In this document: piece by piece, positions 16,249 to 25,738 of the stretch
Numbering within the stretch: position 1 is the first letter of the stretch
How the letters are laid out: each line of letters begins with the position of its first letter
Assembly (NCBI GenBank): GCA_016713925.1
Contig: JADJOH010000008.1
Span: forward strand, 992,001 to 1,056,000
Direction of reading: 5' to 3'
DNA: 64,000 nucleotides
Source: Bacteroidota bacterium
GTDB lineage: Bacteria; Bacteroidota; Bacteroidia; AKYH767-A; OLB10
Program-made: the position numbers and the translations under genes
The notes under the pieces: model-generated
The model's input: the letters and a program-made list of their open reading frames with translations, nothing else
Databases searched by the model: none
What the model was told of the DNA's origin: nothing

Positions 16249-17847
16249 TTATTTTCTCTTTCTCCTGAACACCATAGCTAAGCAGGTGACAGCCAGGAAG
16301 AATCCTGAGGCGATATAGGCTGTTTTTCCAAGAATGTCACCGTTGCGGCTGTAAAAGCTCAGCTGATTGTTCAGATTCAACTCTTTTTTAATAACAGCAG
16401 GCACCCACCATCCGGTGGCATCAGATATTTTTCCTTTCTGATCAATGAAGCAGGAAATGCCTGTGTTTGCTGAGCGGGCAATACTGCGCCGGTGTTCAAT
16501 TGCCCGTAATCGTGCATATTGACAATGTTGTCTGTATCCGGGCGTATCACTCCACCAACCGTCATTGGTCATGATGCAAATGAGATTGGCACCCCGGCGC
16601 ACATAGTCTCCCACGTAATCTCCATAAACAGATTCATAGCAAATAACAGGAGCCGCCTGAATGCTGTCGCCTTTAAATACCGATGGCCATTCCTGAGTAC
16701 CAAGACTTCCAGTTGTTCCACCTAAATCTATTGCGAAATTTTCGAGATAACCAAATAGCACCGGGAAAGGCATCTTTTCCACTCCGGGAACTAACTTTGA
16801 TTTGAAATGCAGTTCAATTGGTCGCATGTTGCTGATTTGCATCGCTGCATTGAATGCATCAAAATGTCCGGGGCCATCTCTGAAAGCACGGGCGGTTACA
16901 CTCAGCGGTTCACCGGGATGAAAAAATTTATAATATGATAATCCGGTCAGATAACGTAAATCAGGATATGATTTAATGTATTCTTTAATTCTTAATACTT
17001 GTGGATGTGTATTCACATCTTCTGACCATATTCCCCCGGGTAATGCTGTCTCAGGACAGATCACTAATCTTGTTTTTTTACTGATAACAGATTGAGATAA
17101 AGCAATCATTTTTTCAAGTTGCTCATCACTGCTGCCACTGAATTTTTCATTGTAGGGATCGATGTTGGGTTGCACCACAACAATTTCAACCGGATGTGGC
17201 GCCTCTTCATAATTACTCAAAATGAGATACGATAGTACAAGGGGCAATGCAATGGTTCCGAAATAAAGCAGGAGCAGATTTCTTTTAATAGTGCCGGTAT
17301 ACCGAAGAGCGTGGAAGAGTAAAATATTACAGGTCCATATCCATAATGTTCCTCCTTGCGTTCCCGTGAACTCATACCATTGCACCATATCCGCCCATGC
17401 TGCAAAGCCATTTCCTAAATTCAACCAGGGCCAGGTAAGATCCCAATCCATATGGAAATATTCGAAAGCCATCCAGTAAACAGCCAGTGAAATATATCCA
17501 ATCCCGTTGCCAAACTTGCATCGGGTAAGATGAAACAATTGAAAGACCGCAGTCATCAGAAGTGCATTGGCCAAAACTGCACCGAACATTCCGAATGGAC
17601 TTGCATACCATATCCACCAGGTCGTTAGAAAATTAAATGCGGCAAAGGAGAGATAACTGTAAATGAAAAGTTTCGATTTAACTTGGTTTTTCTTTTGGCG
17701 ATAAACAATGTCTTCCATCAAAAGCAATGGAAGTAGCGCTAAAAAAAGAATAGGAGCCATCCCACTTGCCGGCCACGCTGCCCAGAGCAATAATGCACTT
17801 GCCAGCGCAAGAGTTATCTTATGAATGGGTTTATCCTGTACGTTCAT
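16249..17847 (-). CDS. lnt: Apolipoprotein N-acyltransferase Lnt
   Basis: Inner-membrane enzyme that adds the third acyl chain to the N-terminal cysteine of lipoproteins. The 532 residues comprise about seven N-terminal membrane helices, a periplasmic nitrilase domain from about residue 220, and a last membrane helix ending in basic residues. The Glu-Lys-Cys catalytic triad is visible: E266 in CPETALPGG, K351 in KSKLVPGVE and C403 in VICYES. Several lipoproteins in this window are potential substrates. The start follows a -7 box by only 6 bases. Confidence 0.94.
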   Translation of the reverse strand: MNVQDKPIHKITLALASALLLWAAWPASGMAPILFLALLPLLLMEDIVYRQKKNQVKSKLFIYSYLSFAAFNFLTTWWIWYASPFGMFGAVLANALLMTAVFQLFHLTRCKFGNGIGYISLAVYWMAFEYFHMDWDLTWPWLNLGNGFAAWADMVQWYEFTGTQGGTLWIWTCNILLFHALRYTGTIKRNLLLLYFGTIALPLVLSYLILSNYEEAPHPVEIVVVQPNIDPYNEKFSGSSDEQLEKMIALSQSVISKKTRLVICPETALPGGIWSEDVNTHPQVLRIKEYIKSYPDLRYLTGLSYYKFFHPGEPLSVTARAFRDGPGHFDAFNAAMQISNMRPIELHFKSKLVPGVEKMPFPVLFGYLENFAIDLGGTTGSLGTQEWPSVFKGDSIQAAPVICYESVYGDYVGDYVRRGANLICIMTNDGWWSDTPGYRQHCQYARLRAIEHRRSIARSANTGISCFIDQKGKISDATGWWVPAVIKKELNLNNQLSFYSRNGDILGKTAYIASGFFLAVTCLAMVFRRKRK

Positions 17848-17852
17848 TATTG

Positions 17853-17860
17853 CAAAAATA
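17853..17860 (-). promoter_or_regulatory. -7 promoter element for lnt
   Basis: On the minus strand this reads TATTTTTG and ends 6 bases before the ATG at 17847, again predicting a leaderless or nearly leaderless mRNA. Confidence 0.5.
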
Positions 17861-17964
17861 GACTTCCATTCCGATATTCAAATTATTTTTAGAAAGTGAT
17901 CGCTCAATGACGAAGATTTAATGGAGCAAGGTGAAGAATCTTATTGGAATTATACGGTATTCGT

Positions 17965-19059
17965 TTACTTTAATTCAGCAACTGCATCCTTTTTTCCAAC
18001 CGGCCATCCTGCCATAGCAAGAACGGCAATAAATGGAAATACAGGTAAGCGGAATCGGGAAGAGGCAGAAGGTCCGGTGAGCACAACGAAGTAAAAGATG
18101 ATGAATAGTAATAGAAAACGATGGCGGCGTTGAATAAGCGGAGAAAATATTCCTTTAATAAAAAATAGAAAGATGAAGATGGTGCCGGCTATTACCAGAA
18201 AATAATAAATGGAATATAAAACCGGCCAGGTTCGGAGAAGGGTAGCGAGTCCGCGGATTCCTTTTTCCTCAAAAGCTTCTTTCAATGATGGAAGTGTACC
18301 TGCATGGTCCTTACCATTGAACCAAAGTTCGAGATCCCAGCGCCCGGATTCAAGGAAAAACCGGGGAACACCCAGAGCATGAGTCAGAGAAAAATCGAGA
18401 GGGCGTGTAAGCAACGTATTTCGAATAAAGTTATCGGTGTAAACACATTGCATCACATAGGGCATCCCGGTCATCCCATTTTGAACGGAGTCCATTTTAT
18501 GTTGCGCCACTTCTTCGCCATAAGCCCTGGTAAGTACAGCAGGAATATTGTAATTGATAATCACTTTTCTTCCTATAGAGGTATATTCAGCAATTCCTGT
18601 AAGCGCAAAGTTGTTTAGGAAGAAAAAACCTAAGAGTAAAAAATGTCCGAGTCCCAGTAATGTTAAATGTTTTGATCCGCGGTGGTCAGATTTAATGGTG
18701 ATGGTATATAGAATTAATCCTAACCAGAGAAATAAAGTGATGGGTTTGAATAAATAGGTCAGCGCTAAAAAAAGATGACTTAAGTATAAGGTTTTATAAT
18801 CACCACTCTTTTCAAAACGAAATAAGTAGAAAATGCTTAGCAAGAGAGCAGTTTGAAACGGAATTTCCGACATGTAGGTGACGGCATAAATAAACTGTGT
18901 TGGAAATAAAAGAAACAAAAACACGTAACGAACAAAGGACGCTTTTCCCGTAAAAATCAATTGGAGAATTTTATATCCTATGTAAATGTTGAACACAGAA
19001 AGAAAGCATTGAATGAGCAATGCGCCTGAATTAAAGTGAAGAAAAAAAGTAGTCACCAA
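17965..19059 (-). CDS. Membrane glycosyltransferase, GT39/ArnT-like, main fragment
   Basis: A 364-residue polytopic membrane protein with about nine helices, the larger part of a frameshifted gene spanning 17965-19304. Read with the preceding fragment and one base restored, the junction becomes DPGLYSRRPPGYAIF, a typical first-loop motif of dolichyl-phosphate-mannose/ArnT-like (GT-C) transferases. The whole would be 446 residues. Such enzymes move a sugar from a lipid carrier to a protein or lipid. The apparent start here is an internal Met, not a real start. The missing base lies in the T run at 19109-19112 (+ strand). Confidence 0.7.
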   Translation of the reverse strand: MVTTFFLHFNSGALLIQCFLSVFNIYIGYKILQLIFTGKASFVRYVFLFLLFPTQFIYAVTYMSEIPFQTALLLSIFYLFRFEKSGDYKTLYLSHLFLALTYLFKPITLFLWLGLILYTITIKSDHRGSKHLTLLGLGHFLLLGFFFLNNFALTGIAEYTSIGRKVIINYNIPAVLTRAYGEEVAQHKMDSVQNGMTGMPYVMQCVYTDNFIRNTLLTRPLDFSLTHALGVPRFFLESGRWDLELWFNGKDHAGTLPSLKEAFEEKGIRGLATLLRTWPVLYSIYYFLVIAGTIFIFLFFIKGIFSPLIQRRHRFLLLFIIFYFVVLTGPSASSRFRLPVFPFIAVLAMAGWPVGKKDAVAELK

Positions 19060-19304
19060 CAGGAATATCGCGTATCCGGGTGGACGGCGGGAGTAAAGTC
19101 CGGGATCCTTTTCCTGGTGTTGTAGTCACCGCAATAAAGGGACCCGTGTTCGATCAAATTGCCGGCTTGAGTGAGATACTCTACGGAATCATTCGTGAAA
19201 TGATGGTTGTTAAATAGGGAATACGTCAGGAATACAATCTGCACCATGATCAATATCAAAAATGGTTTCTTGAAAAACGTATTCGATGTATTGGTGGATT
19301 GCAT
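19053..19304 (-). CDS. Membrane glycosyltransferase, GT39/ArnT-like, N-terminal fragment
   Basis: This 83-residue fragment has one membrane helix (about 14-32) and the loop FTNDSVEYLTQAGNLIEHGS, where GT-C enzymes carry their catalytic acidic residue. It then runs into a wrong frame after NTRK and stops. Adding one A to the AAAA run (T run 19109-19112 on the + strand) restores the frame into the following 364-residue part. It starts inside the stop codon of the sugar dehydrogenase gene (TAATG), so the two are translationally coupled. Confidence 0.65.
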   Translation of the reverse strand: MQSTNTSNTFFKKPFLILIMVQIVFLTYSLFNNHHFTNDSVEYLTQAGNLIEHGSLYCGDYNTRKRIPDFTPAVHPDTRYSCW

Positions 19305-20491
19305 TAATAGCCTAATTTATAGATCACTCCGGTAGGACTTTTTGGACCAAACAGTTTTTGCGTTACCACATAAACGTTACCCGCTTCATCTTCGCCAAAG
19401 CTATTGATTTTTCCGTCAATTTCGTTATTGTCCCGACCGGTATAGATGGGCCCCCGATCCCATTCTTTACTTACCTCATTGTACTTCAGGTACCATAATT
19501 TGCCGTTCCAGTCTCCGAAAAGATAATACCCATGCAATGAAGGGAACTCCAGACCTCTGTAAACATATCCGCCTATGACACTGATTCCTTCTGTATGATC
19601 GTATTCACTTATCGGTAAGGTCAAATTTCGTTGATTGCAATCTTGAGCCGGATCATAGCAATGATTGCCCTCCATGATGCGCCATCCATAGTTTTTTCCT
19701 TTTCTGATGATGTTGATTTCTTCATATTTGTTTTGACCTACATCTGCACAAAATAAATTCTGAGTAGCTCTGTCAAACGAAAATCTCCAGGGATTCCTCA
19801 ACCCACTGGCCCAGATTTCAGGTTTAATGTTGGACAGGTTAACAAAAGGATTGTCCGAGGGAACTTCGTAAGGTTTTTCATGATTGACATCGATACGGAG
19901 AATTTTTCCAAGCCGTGTATTCATGTTCTGCCCGTTTCCTTCTTCGCCATGATCATCTCCTGCGCCGCCTCCGTCTCCTAAGCCTATATATAAATATCCA
20001 TCCGGTCCAAAAGCCAGTTGCCCGCCGTTGTGATTGCTTTCAGGCTGAGGGATCTCCATGATTATTTGCTCGCTTTCTAATAACGCCAGATTCGGATCAT
20101 TGGGGGATACACGAAAAGAGGAGATCACACTTTTATGATCCATTCCTTTTTCTTTACTCTTTGCAGAATAGTAGACATAGAAGAGTCCGTTTTTTTTATA
20201 ATCCGGGTGGAAGGCCATTCCCAATAACCCTTTTTCGGAATAAGCTACATTTAAACCATCAAGTTTTGAAGAGATATCTATGAACGGCCTGGGAAGTACT
20301 TTGTTTTCTGCAATGATTTTTACCTTTCCACCTTGCTCCATGACAAATAACTTATTGCTCCCGTCAGCAGGTCCTGTTAATCCAATGGGTGAAGTGAAGC
20401 CCCTGGCAATTTCAGTCATGCGTAAGCGCAACGGTGTTTGTGCAGATGTAGTAGAGAAGAGCAGCAGCAGAAGGAAGAGGATGGGTTTCAT
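19304..20491 (-). CDS. PQQ-dependent sugar dehydrogenase (GSDH family)
   Basis: A 395-residue periplasmic or secreted protein with a signal peptide (about 1-17) and a six-bladed propeller of the soluble glucose/sorbosone dehydrogenase family. Signatures include FTSPIGLTGPADGSN, GLLGMAFHPDYKKNG, NHNGGQLAFGPDGYLYIGLGDGG and RNPWRFSFD. The HNGGQ histidine is the usual catalytic base and the GDGG region binds calcium/PQQ. Substrate cannot be read from sequence, and many family members are uncharacterised. It lies directly upstream of the GT39-like gene with a 1-base overlap; the pairing has no obvious meaning. Confidence 0.87.
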   Translation of the reverse strand: MKPILFLLLLLFSTTSAQTPLRLRMTEIARGFTSPIGLTGPADGSNKLFVMEQGGKVKIIAENKVLPRPFIDISSKLDGLNVAYSEKGLLGMAFHPDYKKNGLFYVYYSAKSKEKGMDHKSVISSFRVSPNDPNLALLESEQIIMEIPQPESNHNGGQLAFGPDGYLYIGLGDGGGAGDDHGEEGNGQNMNTRLGKILRIDVNHEKPYEVPSDNPFVNLSNIKPEIWASGLRNPWRFSFDRATQNLFCADVGQNKYEEINIIRKGKNYGWRIMEGNHCYDPAQDCNQRNLTLPISEYDHTEGISVIGGYVYRGLEFPSLHGYYLFGDWNGKLWYLKYNEVSKEWDRGPIYTGRDNNEIDGKINSFGEDEAGNVYVVTQKLFGPKSPTGVIYKLGY

Positions 20492-20546
20492 GTCGATGGA
20501 ATAGGAGATAAAAGTAGATAAATTTATGGGAATGATTTTGTCTTTG

Positions 20547-20554
20547 TATTTTTG
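20547..20554 (+). promoter_or_regulatory. -7 promoter element (TATTTTTG) for the epimerase gene
   Basis: Exact TAnnTTTG match ending 7 bases before the ATG at 20561. It overlaps an in-frame TTG at 20552, which argues against that TTG being the start. Confidence 0.5.
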
Positions 20555-20560
20555 ACCGAT

Positions 20561-21607
20561 ATGAACGCTCTGCAGCTAAGTGCCCGACATTTCAAACTCC
20601 ACTTTAAAAGTCCCTTTGGTATTGCACACGGAACCCGGAATTTTACAGACACCATTTATGTAAAAGCCTCTTTTATGGATATTGAAGGATATGGAGAAGC
20701 TGCCCTGCCACCTTACCTGAATTACGATGCCGAAACGTTGGTTAAAGATTATCATTCCTATTTCCCTTCACAAATGGATGGAAGTGAGGCGATCCGTATT
20801 GCCTTGTTAAAGTTGAATCAATCGGATGTAAATCTTCCCAAACCGCTCCGTACTGCAACGGATATCGCCTTACACGACCTCTTCGGTAAATTGACAGGAC
20901 GAACAGTGAGAGGAATATTTGGAATTGGAGAGCCAAGTCAGGTGCAATGTTCATATACGCTTGGAATAAGTTCGGTAGAGGTGATGAAAGAAAAATTGAG
21001 TGAAGCCGGAGACTTCCGCTTGTTTAAATTGAAGTTGGGTGATCAGCATGACAAAGCCCGAATCGAAGCCTTTTTATCGGTATCAGATGCTGCATTTTGT
21101 GTAGATGCAAATCAGGCCTGGGAAACAACCACCGAAAGTATAGAATGGATCAACTGGTTGAAGGATAGAGGTTGTTTGTTTGTGGAGCAACCCATGCCCG
21201 TTAGTAAAGCCGGTGAATTTGAACATTTATTCCGGGCCTCTTCATTGCCTGTTATACTCGATGAATCGCTGCAAGGATTGAATGAACTGGAGGAATTGAA
21301 GGGCGTTTGTCATGGTATCAATGTGAAGTTGGTAAAATGCGGAGGAATTGAACCTGCTGTTAACCTGGTCCGTCAGGCGAATAAACTGGGTTTGAAAGTG
21401 CTGGTAGGCTGTATGTCGGAAAGTAGCTGTGGAGCCATGGCGGCAGCGCAGTTGAGTGCATGGGCGGATTGGGTGGATCTCGATGGACCTATGCTGATTG
21501 GCAATGATCCTTTCTCGGGAGCAAATTACCGTGATGGATCCTTAGTGTTGTCACAGCAAGCAGGAACAGGTGCAGTCTTAAAAGATAAGGACTTGTTTTC
21601 TAATTGA
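20561..21607 (+). CDS. L-Ala-D/L-Glu epimerase-like dipeptide epimerase (enolase superfamily)
   Basis: Member of the mandelate racemase/muconate lactonising subgroup of the enolase superfamily. The protein is 348 residues from the ATG at 20561; an upstream TTG lies inside the promoter. Catalytic features are visible: FKLKLGD (KxK, the two-base lysines), metal ligands in VDANQAW, VEQPMP and LDESL, the second lysine in NVKLVKCGG, and the GCMSES loop. This pattern fits dipeptide epimerases such as YkfB/YcjG, which recycle murein peptides. The exact dipeptide cannot be told from sequence. Confidence 0.85.
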   Translation: MNALQLSARHFKLHFKSPFGIAHGTRNFTDTIYVKASFMDIEGYGEAALPPYLNYDAETLVKDYHSYFPSQMDGSEAIRIALLKLNQSDVNLPKPLRTATDIALHDLFGKLTGRTVRGIFGIGEPSQVQCSYTLGISSVEVMKEKLSEAGDFRLFKLKLGDQHDKARIEAFLSVSDAAFCVDANQAWETTTESIEWINWLKDRGCLFVEQPMPVSKAGEFEHLFRASSLPVILDESLQGLNELEELKGVCHGINVKLVKCGGIEPAVNLVRQANKLGLKVLVGCMSESSCGAMAAAQLSAWADWVDLDGPMLIGNDPFSGANYRDGSLVLSQQAGTGAVLKDKDLFSN

Positions 21608-21664
21608 AACTCAATTCGGAAATTCAATTCTCTTTTAAAGATTTTTAACTGCTACTTATTTGAC

Positions 21665-21672
21665 TAATTTTG
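21665..21672 (+). promoter_or_regulatory. -7 promoter element (TAATTTTG) for the GNAT gene
   Basis: Exact TAnnTTTG match ending 5 bases before the ATG at 21677. Confidence 0.5.
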
Positions 21673-21676
21673 AAGA

Positions 21677-22165
21677 ATGATTACCATTCGCCCCGCTGAG
21701 GAAAAGGATATTCCTGCCATCACTGTAATTTATAATGATGCTATCCTGAATACCACTGCCACATTCGATACCGAAGAAAAATCTTTGGATGACCGGATCT
21801 TGTGGTGGAAGTCGCACGATGAATCTCATCCGGTAATTGTTGCCGAATTGCAAAATATAGTGGTGGGTTGGGCTTCCCTCTCCAGATGGAGTGACCGTTG
21901 CGCCTATGATTCAACGGCCGAAACTTCCTTGTATGTCCATAAGGAATTTCGCAAACGCGGTATAGGGAAGGAGCTGATGGAAATGTTGGTGATTGAAGGG
22001 CAAAAGGCCGGTTTACATACATTGATCGCCAGAATTACACATGGTAATGAACAAAGTATTTATCTGCATGAGCGTATGGGCTTCACCGTTATAGGTACGT
22101 TGCGCGAAGTGGGAAGAAAGTTTGATGTTTACCATGATGTACATCTCCTTCAAAAGGTGTATTGA
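21677..22165 (+). CDS. GNAT N-acetyltransferase, phosphinothricin/methionine-sulfone acetyltransferase type
   Basis: A 162-residue GNAT domain. The start IRPAEEKDIPAITVIYNDAI, the middle ATFDTEEKS and the acetyl-CoA loop KRGIGKELM match the Pat/MddA branch. That branch acetylates phosphinothricin, methionine sulfoximine or methionine sulfone. The C-terminal GFTVIGTLREVGRKF is also family-typical. The natural substrate is unknown; detoxification or amino-acid metabolism is possible. It appears monocistronic, with its own -7 box. Confidence 0.87.
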   Translation: MITIRPAEEKDIPAITVIYNDAILNTTATFDTEEKSLDDRILWWKSHDESHPVIVAELQNIVVGWASLSRWSDRCAYDSTAETSLYVHKEFRKRGIGKELMEMLVIEGQKAGLHTLIARITHGNEQSIYLHERMGFTVIGTLREVGRKFDVYHDVHLLQKVY

Positions 22166-22211
22166 TTTTCATCTCTCATCACTAATTAATTAATTTATCA
22201 GAATCTTAGGA

Positions 22212-23588
22212 ATGGCCAAAACCAAAACCGTATTTTATTGTCAGAAATGTGGAGCAAACTCTCCCAAATGGATTGGCAAATGTCCTTCGTGCAACGAATG
22301 GAATACCTATGTGGAAGAAGTGATTCAAGCCGAATCAAAGGAGAATCAATGGAGAAATACTACCCGCAAGGAATCAAAAGCAGCAAAACCCCGACTGATT
22401 TCTGAGATTGCGCTGGAGCAAAGTCCACGATTAGTTTTGCCGGATGGTGAGTTGAACAGGGTGCTCGGAGGTGGCATCGTTCCGGGATCGCTTATTCTGA
22501 TCGGCGGCGAGCCGGGTATCGGGAAGTCTACGCTGCTCTTGCAATTGGCAGTTCAATTGAAGGGGAAGAAAATTTTATATATCAGCGGTGAAGAAAGTGA
22601 GCAGCAGATTCGCATGCGCGCTGAACGTATCGGTAAAATGCAAAGTGAGTGCTATATCCTGACAGAGACAACTACTCAAAATATTTTTCAGCAAATTGAA
22701 GTCCTGCAACCGGAAATGGTGATCGTTGATTCTATTCAAACACTTTATTCCAATATTTATGAATCTGCTCCCGGAACTGTTTCTCAGATTAGAGGTTGTA
22801 CAGGTGAATTATTGCGTTTTGCAAAGGAGACAGCTACTCCGGTCCTGTTGATCGGGCATATCACGAAGGAAGGTTCTATCGCCGGTCCGAAAGTGCTCGA
22901 GCATATGGTGGATACGGTATTGCAGTTTGAAGGGGATCGCCATCATGTGTATCGGATTTTGCGGGCAATTAAAAATCGTTTTGGCTCTACTGCCGAACTG
23001 GGTATCTATGAAATGAAGGGCGATGGACTGGCAGAAGTAGCGAATCCCTCTGCTTTATTGCTATCTCAAAGAGATGCAAGTCTGAGTGGTACTGCCGTTG
23101 CCTGCACGATGGAAGGTGTACGCCCTTTTCTGATCGAGACGCAGGCATTGGTGAGCTCTGCCGTGTATGGTACTCCGCAGCGAACAACAACAGGATATGA
23201 TTTACGCAGATTGCATATGATCCTCGCCGTGCTTGAAAAACGTTGTGGTTTCCGACTGGCGGCCAAGGATGTCTTTTTAAATATTGCCGGCGGTATACGT
23301 GTGGAAGATCCTGCCATTGATCTTGCCATCATCTGCGCCATACTTTCCTCTGCAGAAGATATTGCCATCGATCCCGCGATTTGCTTTGCCGGAGAGGTGG
23401 GTCTCACAGGGGAGATTCGCCCGGTGAACCGTATTGAAGCCCGAATCAACGAAGCAGCCAGACTTGGATTTAAGGAGATTTATGTCTCGGGTTACAATGC
23501 CGGTGCCGAAAAGTTGAAGAAGGAAGCCGCGATCAAAGTGGTGCCGGTAGGGAAGGTGGAGGAAGTTTTCGGTCTATTGTTTGGGTAA
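22212..23588 (+). CDS. radA: DNA repair protein RadA
   Basis: RecA-related ATPase that drives branch migration and strand exchange in recombinational repair. The 458 residues show an N-terminal C4 zinc finger (C10, C13, C24, C27), Walker A GGEPGIGKST and Walker B MVIVDSIQT. The RadA-specific KNRFGSTAELGIYEM motif and a C-terminal Lon-protease-like domain starting near SALLLSQRDASLSG follow. Length is normal. It precedes rlmN on the same strand, but rlmN has its own promoter and an intervening hairpin. Confidence 0.97.
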   Translation: MAKTKTVFYCQKCGANSPKWIGKCPSCNEWNTYVEEVIQAESKENQWRNTTRKESKAAKPRLISEIALEQSPRLVLPDGELNRVLGGGIVPGSLILIGGEPGIGKSTLLLQLAVQLKGKKILYISGEESEQQIRMRAERIGKMQSECYILTETTTQNIFQQIEVLQPEMVIVDSIQTLYSNIYESAPGTVSQIRGCTGELLRFAKETATPVLLIGHITKEGSIAGPKVLEHMVDTVLQFEGDRHHVYRILRAIKNRFGSTAELGIYEMKGDGLAEVANPSALLLSQRDASLSGTAVACTMEGVRPFLIETQALVSSAVYGTPQRTTTGYDLRRLHMILAVLEKRCGFRLAAKDVFLNIAGGIRVEDPAIDLAIICAILSSAEDIAIDPAICFAGEVGLTGEIRPVNRIEARINEAARLGFKEIYVSGYNAGAEKLKKEAAIKVVPVGKVEEVFGLLFG

Positions 23589-23602
23589 GACGCTCTGAAT
23601 AC

Positions 23603-23623
23603 TTTGTAGTTCAGCACTACAAA
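23603..23623 (+). terminator. Possible terminator hairpin after radA
   Basis: TTTGTAGT (23603-23610) and ACTACAAA (23616-23623) form a perfect 8-bp stem with a 5-base loop, 15 bases after the radA stop. No T tract follows, so termination activity is uncertain. Confidence 0.35.
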
Positions 23624-23652
23624 AAGATAGTGCATAACAAGGTCCTTTGTCG

Positions 23653-23660
23653 TATCTTTG
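23653..23660 (+). promoter_or_regulatory. -7 promoter element (TATCTTTG) for rlmN
   Basis: Exact TAnnTTTG match ending 8 bases before the ATG at 23668, which supports that ATG over the upstream in-frame TTG at 23647. Confidence 0.5.
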
Positions 23661-23667
23661 TCGCCCC

Positions 23668-24711
23668 ATGTCTTCATTGCAAAATATTCGTCACCTAAGC
23701 CCTGAACAGCTGAAAGAGTTCTTTATTTCGAAGGGAGATAAGGCCTTTCGCGCCAAACAGGTGGAAGAATGGCTGTGGAAGAAGTCGGCCAGATCGTTTG
23801 AGGAAATGACGAACCTCTCCAAAGAAACACGGACTTTACTAGAAGAGTATTTTACCATTAATCCCATCCGGATCGAAACTTCTCAGGTCAGTAACGACCG
23901 GACCATTAAAAATGCTTTCCGTTTACATGATGATCATATCATAGAAGGTGTTTTGATTCCAACCGATACCCGAATGACGGCTTGCGTAAGTTCTCAGGTG
24001 GGATGTAGTCTTACTTGTAAATTTTGTGCAACCGGTAAACTGGATCGTTTGCGCAACCTCAATTACGATGAGATTTATGATCAGGTGGCTATCATCCGGG
24101 AACAATCCGAGCAGCATTATAATATGGCCCTCAGCAATGTGGTGTATATGGGAATGGGCGAGCCCTTGCTCAATTATAGTAATGTGCTGAAGAGTATCGA
24201 GTACATCTGTTCCCCGCATGGACTCAACATGGCGCAAAAACGCGTGACGGTGAGTACAGCAGGTATTGCCAAGATGATTAAAAAGTTAGGAGATGATCAG
24301 GTGAAATTTAACCTGGCACTTTCACTGCACGCGGCTAACGATAAAAAGCGTGACCGGATCATGCCGATCAATGAAAGCAATAACCTCGAAGTGTTGGAAG
24401 AAGCATTAAATTATTTTTATGAGAAGACAGGCACAAGGGTGACGCTGGAGTATATTGTCTTCAATAATTTCAATGATTCCATTGACGATGCCCGTGAATT
24501 GGGTGCTTTTGCCAGACGAGTGGTCAGTAAAATCAATTTAATCGAATACAATCCCATTGATGGTGCCGAATTTCAGAAAACAACGGAGCATAAAACCAAT
24601 GCTTTCATGGCAGAGTTGTGGAGATTAGGACTTGTGGTTAACCTTCGTCGTAGCAGAGGAAAAGATATCGATGCGGCCTGCGGACAACTGGCGAATAAGT
24701 CGGTCGTGTGA
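23668..24711 (+). CDS. rlmN: 23S rRNA (adenine-C2)-methyltransferase RlmN
   Basis: Radical-SAM enzyme that methylates A2503 of 23S rRNA and A37 of some tRNAs at C2. The protein is 347 residues from the ATG at 23668. The radical-SAM cluster motif CSLTCKFC (C113, C117, C120) is intact, and the ATGKLDRLRNL that follows is RlmN-specific. The C-terminal catalytic cysteine lies in DIDAACGQLA. An earlier in-frame TTG would add seven residues but lies upstream of the promoter element. Confidence 0.96.
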   Translation: MSSLQNIRHLSPEQLKEFFISKGDKAFRAKQVEEWLWKKSARSFEEMTNLSKETRTLLEEYFTINPIRIETSQVSNDRTIKNAFRLHDDHIIEGVLIPTDTRMTACVSSQVGCSLTCKFCATGKLDRLRNLNYDEIYDQVAIIREQSEQHYNMALSNVVYMGMGEPLLNYSNVLKSIEYICSPHGLNMAQKRVTVSTAGIAKMIKKLGDDQVKFNLALSLHAANDKKRDRIMPINESNNLEVLEEALNYFYEKTGTRVTLEYIVFNNFNDSIDDARELGAFARRVVSKINLIEYNPIDGAEFQKTTEHKTNAFMAELWRLGLVVNLRRSRGKDIDAACGQLANKSVV

Positions 24712-24800
24712 TTTTTATTTATTGATAACAATTGCGTGTTCCCATTCATGCATTGTTTCAAAATTTCAGCAATGAGAATTCAGAAGTAATGTCCGGTACT

Positions 24801-24808
24801 TATATTTG
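24801..24808 (+). promoter_or_regulatory. -7 promoter element (TATATTTG) for the MOSC gene
   Basis: Exact TAnnTTTG match ending 6 bases before the ATG at 24814. Confidence 0.5.
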
Positions 24809-24813
24809 CAGGT

Positions 24814-25623
24814 ATGAGCATGAAACCGTATCTGCATAGAATTTCCATTTATCCTGTAAAATCATTGGATGGGATTTCTCCGGAAACCGCAGTGGTCTCG
24901 GAAAGTGGATGTCTGAAATGGGATCGGGAATTTGCAATTTTTGATAAGGAAGGAAAGTACGTAAATGGAAAATCACATCCCGGAATTCATTTGCTGCGGG
25001 CAGAATTTAACATGGATGACCATGAGATGGTATTATCTGGTCCTGAGAATATGAATAGATCATCTTTTCATCTGCAAGAAGATCGCAAAGAAATTGATGC
25101 CTGGCTATCTGATTTTTTTAACCAACAGGTGAGCCTGCTTCAAAATCAGGAAGGAAAATTCATGGATGATCCTGATCTGGGACATGTCACCGTTGCTGGA
25201 ACTGCAAGTTTTAATAGCGTATCGTCCTGGTTTAGTATAACGGATCCGGAAGAGGTACGACGAAGGTTGAGAGTCACTTTAGAGATTTCAGGCTTAGATG
25301 CTTTTGCTGAAGATGGGCTGTTTGCAGATAAGGGAAGGGTGGTTCGATTTAAAATTGGAGATGTAAATATGTTAGGTATGCGTCCGAGAGAACGCTGTGT
25401 AGTTCCCACACGCCATCCTGAAACGGCGCAGGTAACCCACGCGTTTCCGAAAATATTTGCTGAGAAAAGAAAGGCGTCGCTACCTGATGCTTCATTGCTG
25501 GAAAGTTACGGTCACTACTATTATTTTTCCGTGGATGCTGTCATTCCGGGAACAGAGGCCGGCAAATTGATAAAGGTGGGAGATGAATTGACGATTTTGG
25601 GAGAGGATGAGTTTCCCTTTTAA
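24814..25623 (+). CDS. MOSC-domain protein (YcbX-like, molybdenum cofactor-related)
   Basis: A 269-residue protein with an N-terminal MOSC beta-barrel (ISIYPVKSLDGISPETAVVS, WDREFAIFD) and a C-terminal MOSC domain with the conserved cysteine in RPRERCVVPTRHPET. The family relates to the sulfurase domain of Moco sulfurase, and YcbX reduces N-hydroxylated compounds with Moco. No molybdopterin genes are in the window. Whether it is an enzyme or a cofactor carrier cannot be decided here. Confidence 0.88.
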   Translation: MSMKPYLHRISIYPVKSLDGISPETAVVSESGCLKWDREFAIFDKEGKYVNGKSHPGIHLLRAEFNMDDHEMVLSGPENMNRSSFHLQEDRKEIDAWLSDFFNQQVSLLQNQEGKFMDDPDLGHVTVAGTASFNSVSSWFSITDPEEVRRRLRVTLEISGLDAFAEDGLFADKGRVVRFKIGDVNMLGMRPRERCVVPTRHPETAQVTHAFPKIFAEKRKASLPDASLLESYGHYYYFSVDAVIPGTEAGKLIKVGDELTILGEDEFPF

Positions 25624-25738
25624 CCTGTTTCACCATGATCTACTTGCAGCGTTCACTATTAAATTTATACTTTCCACCAGTTCCTTGTAGATGAACCGTG
25701 ATTTAAAACCTGATAACTATCTAATTAATTATAATTGT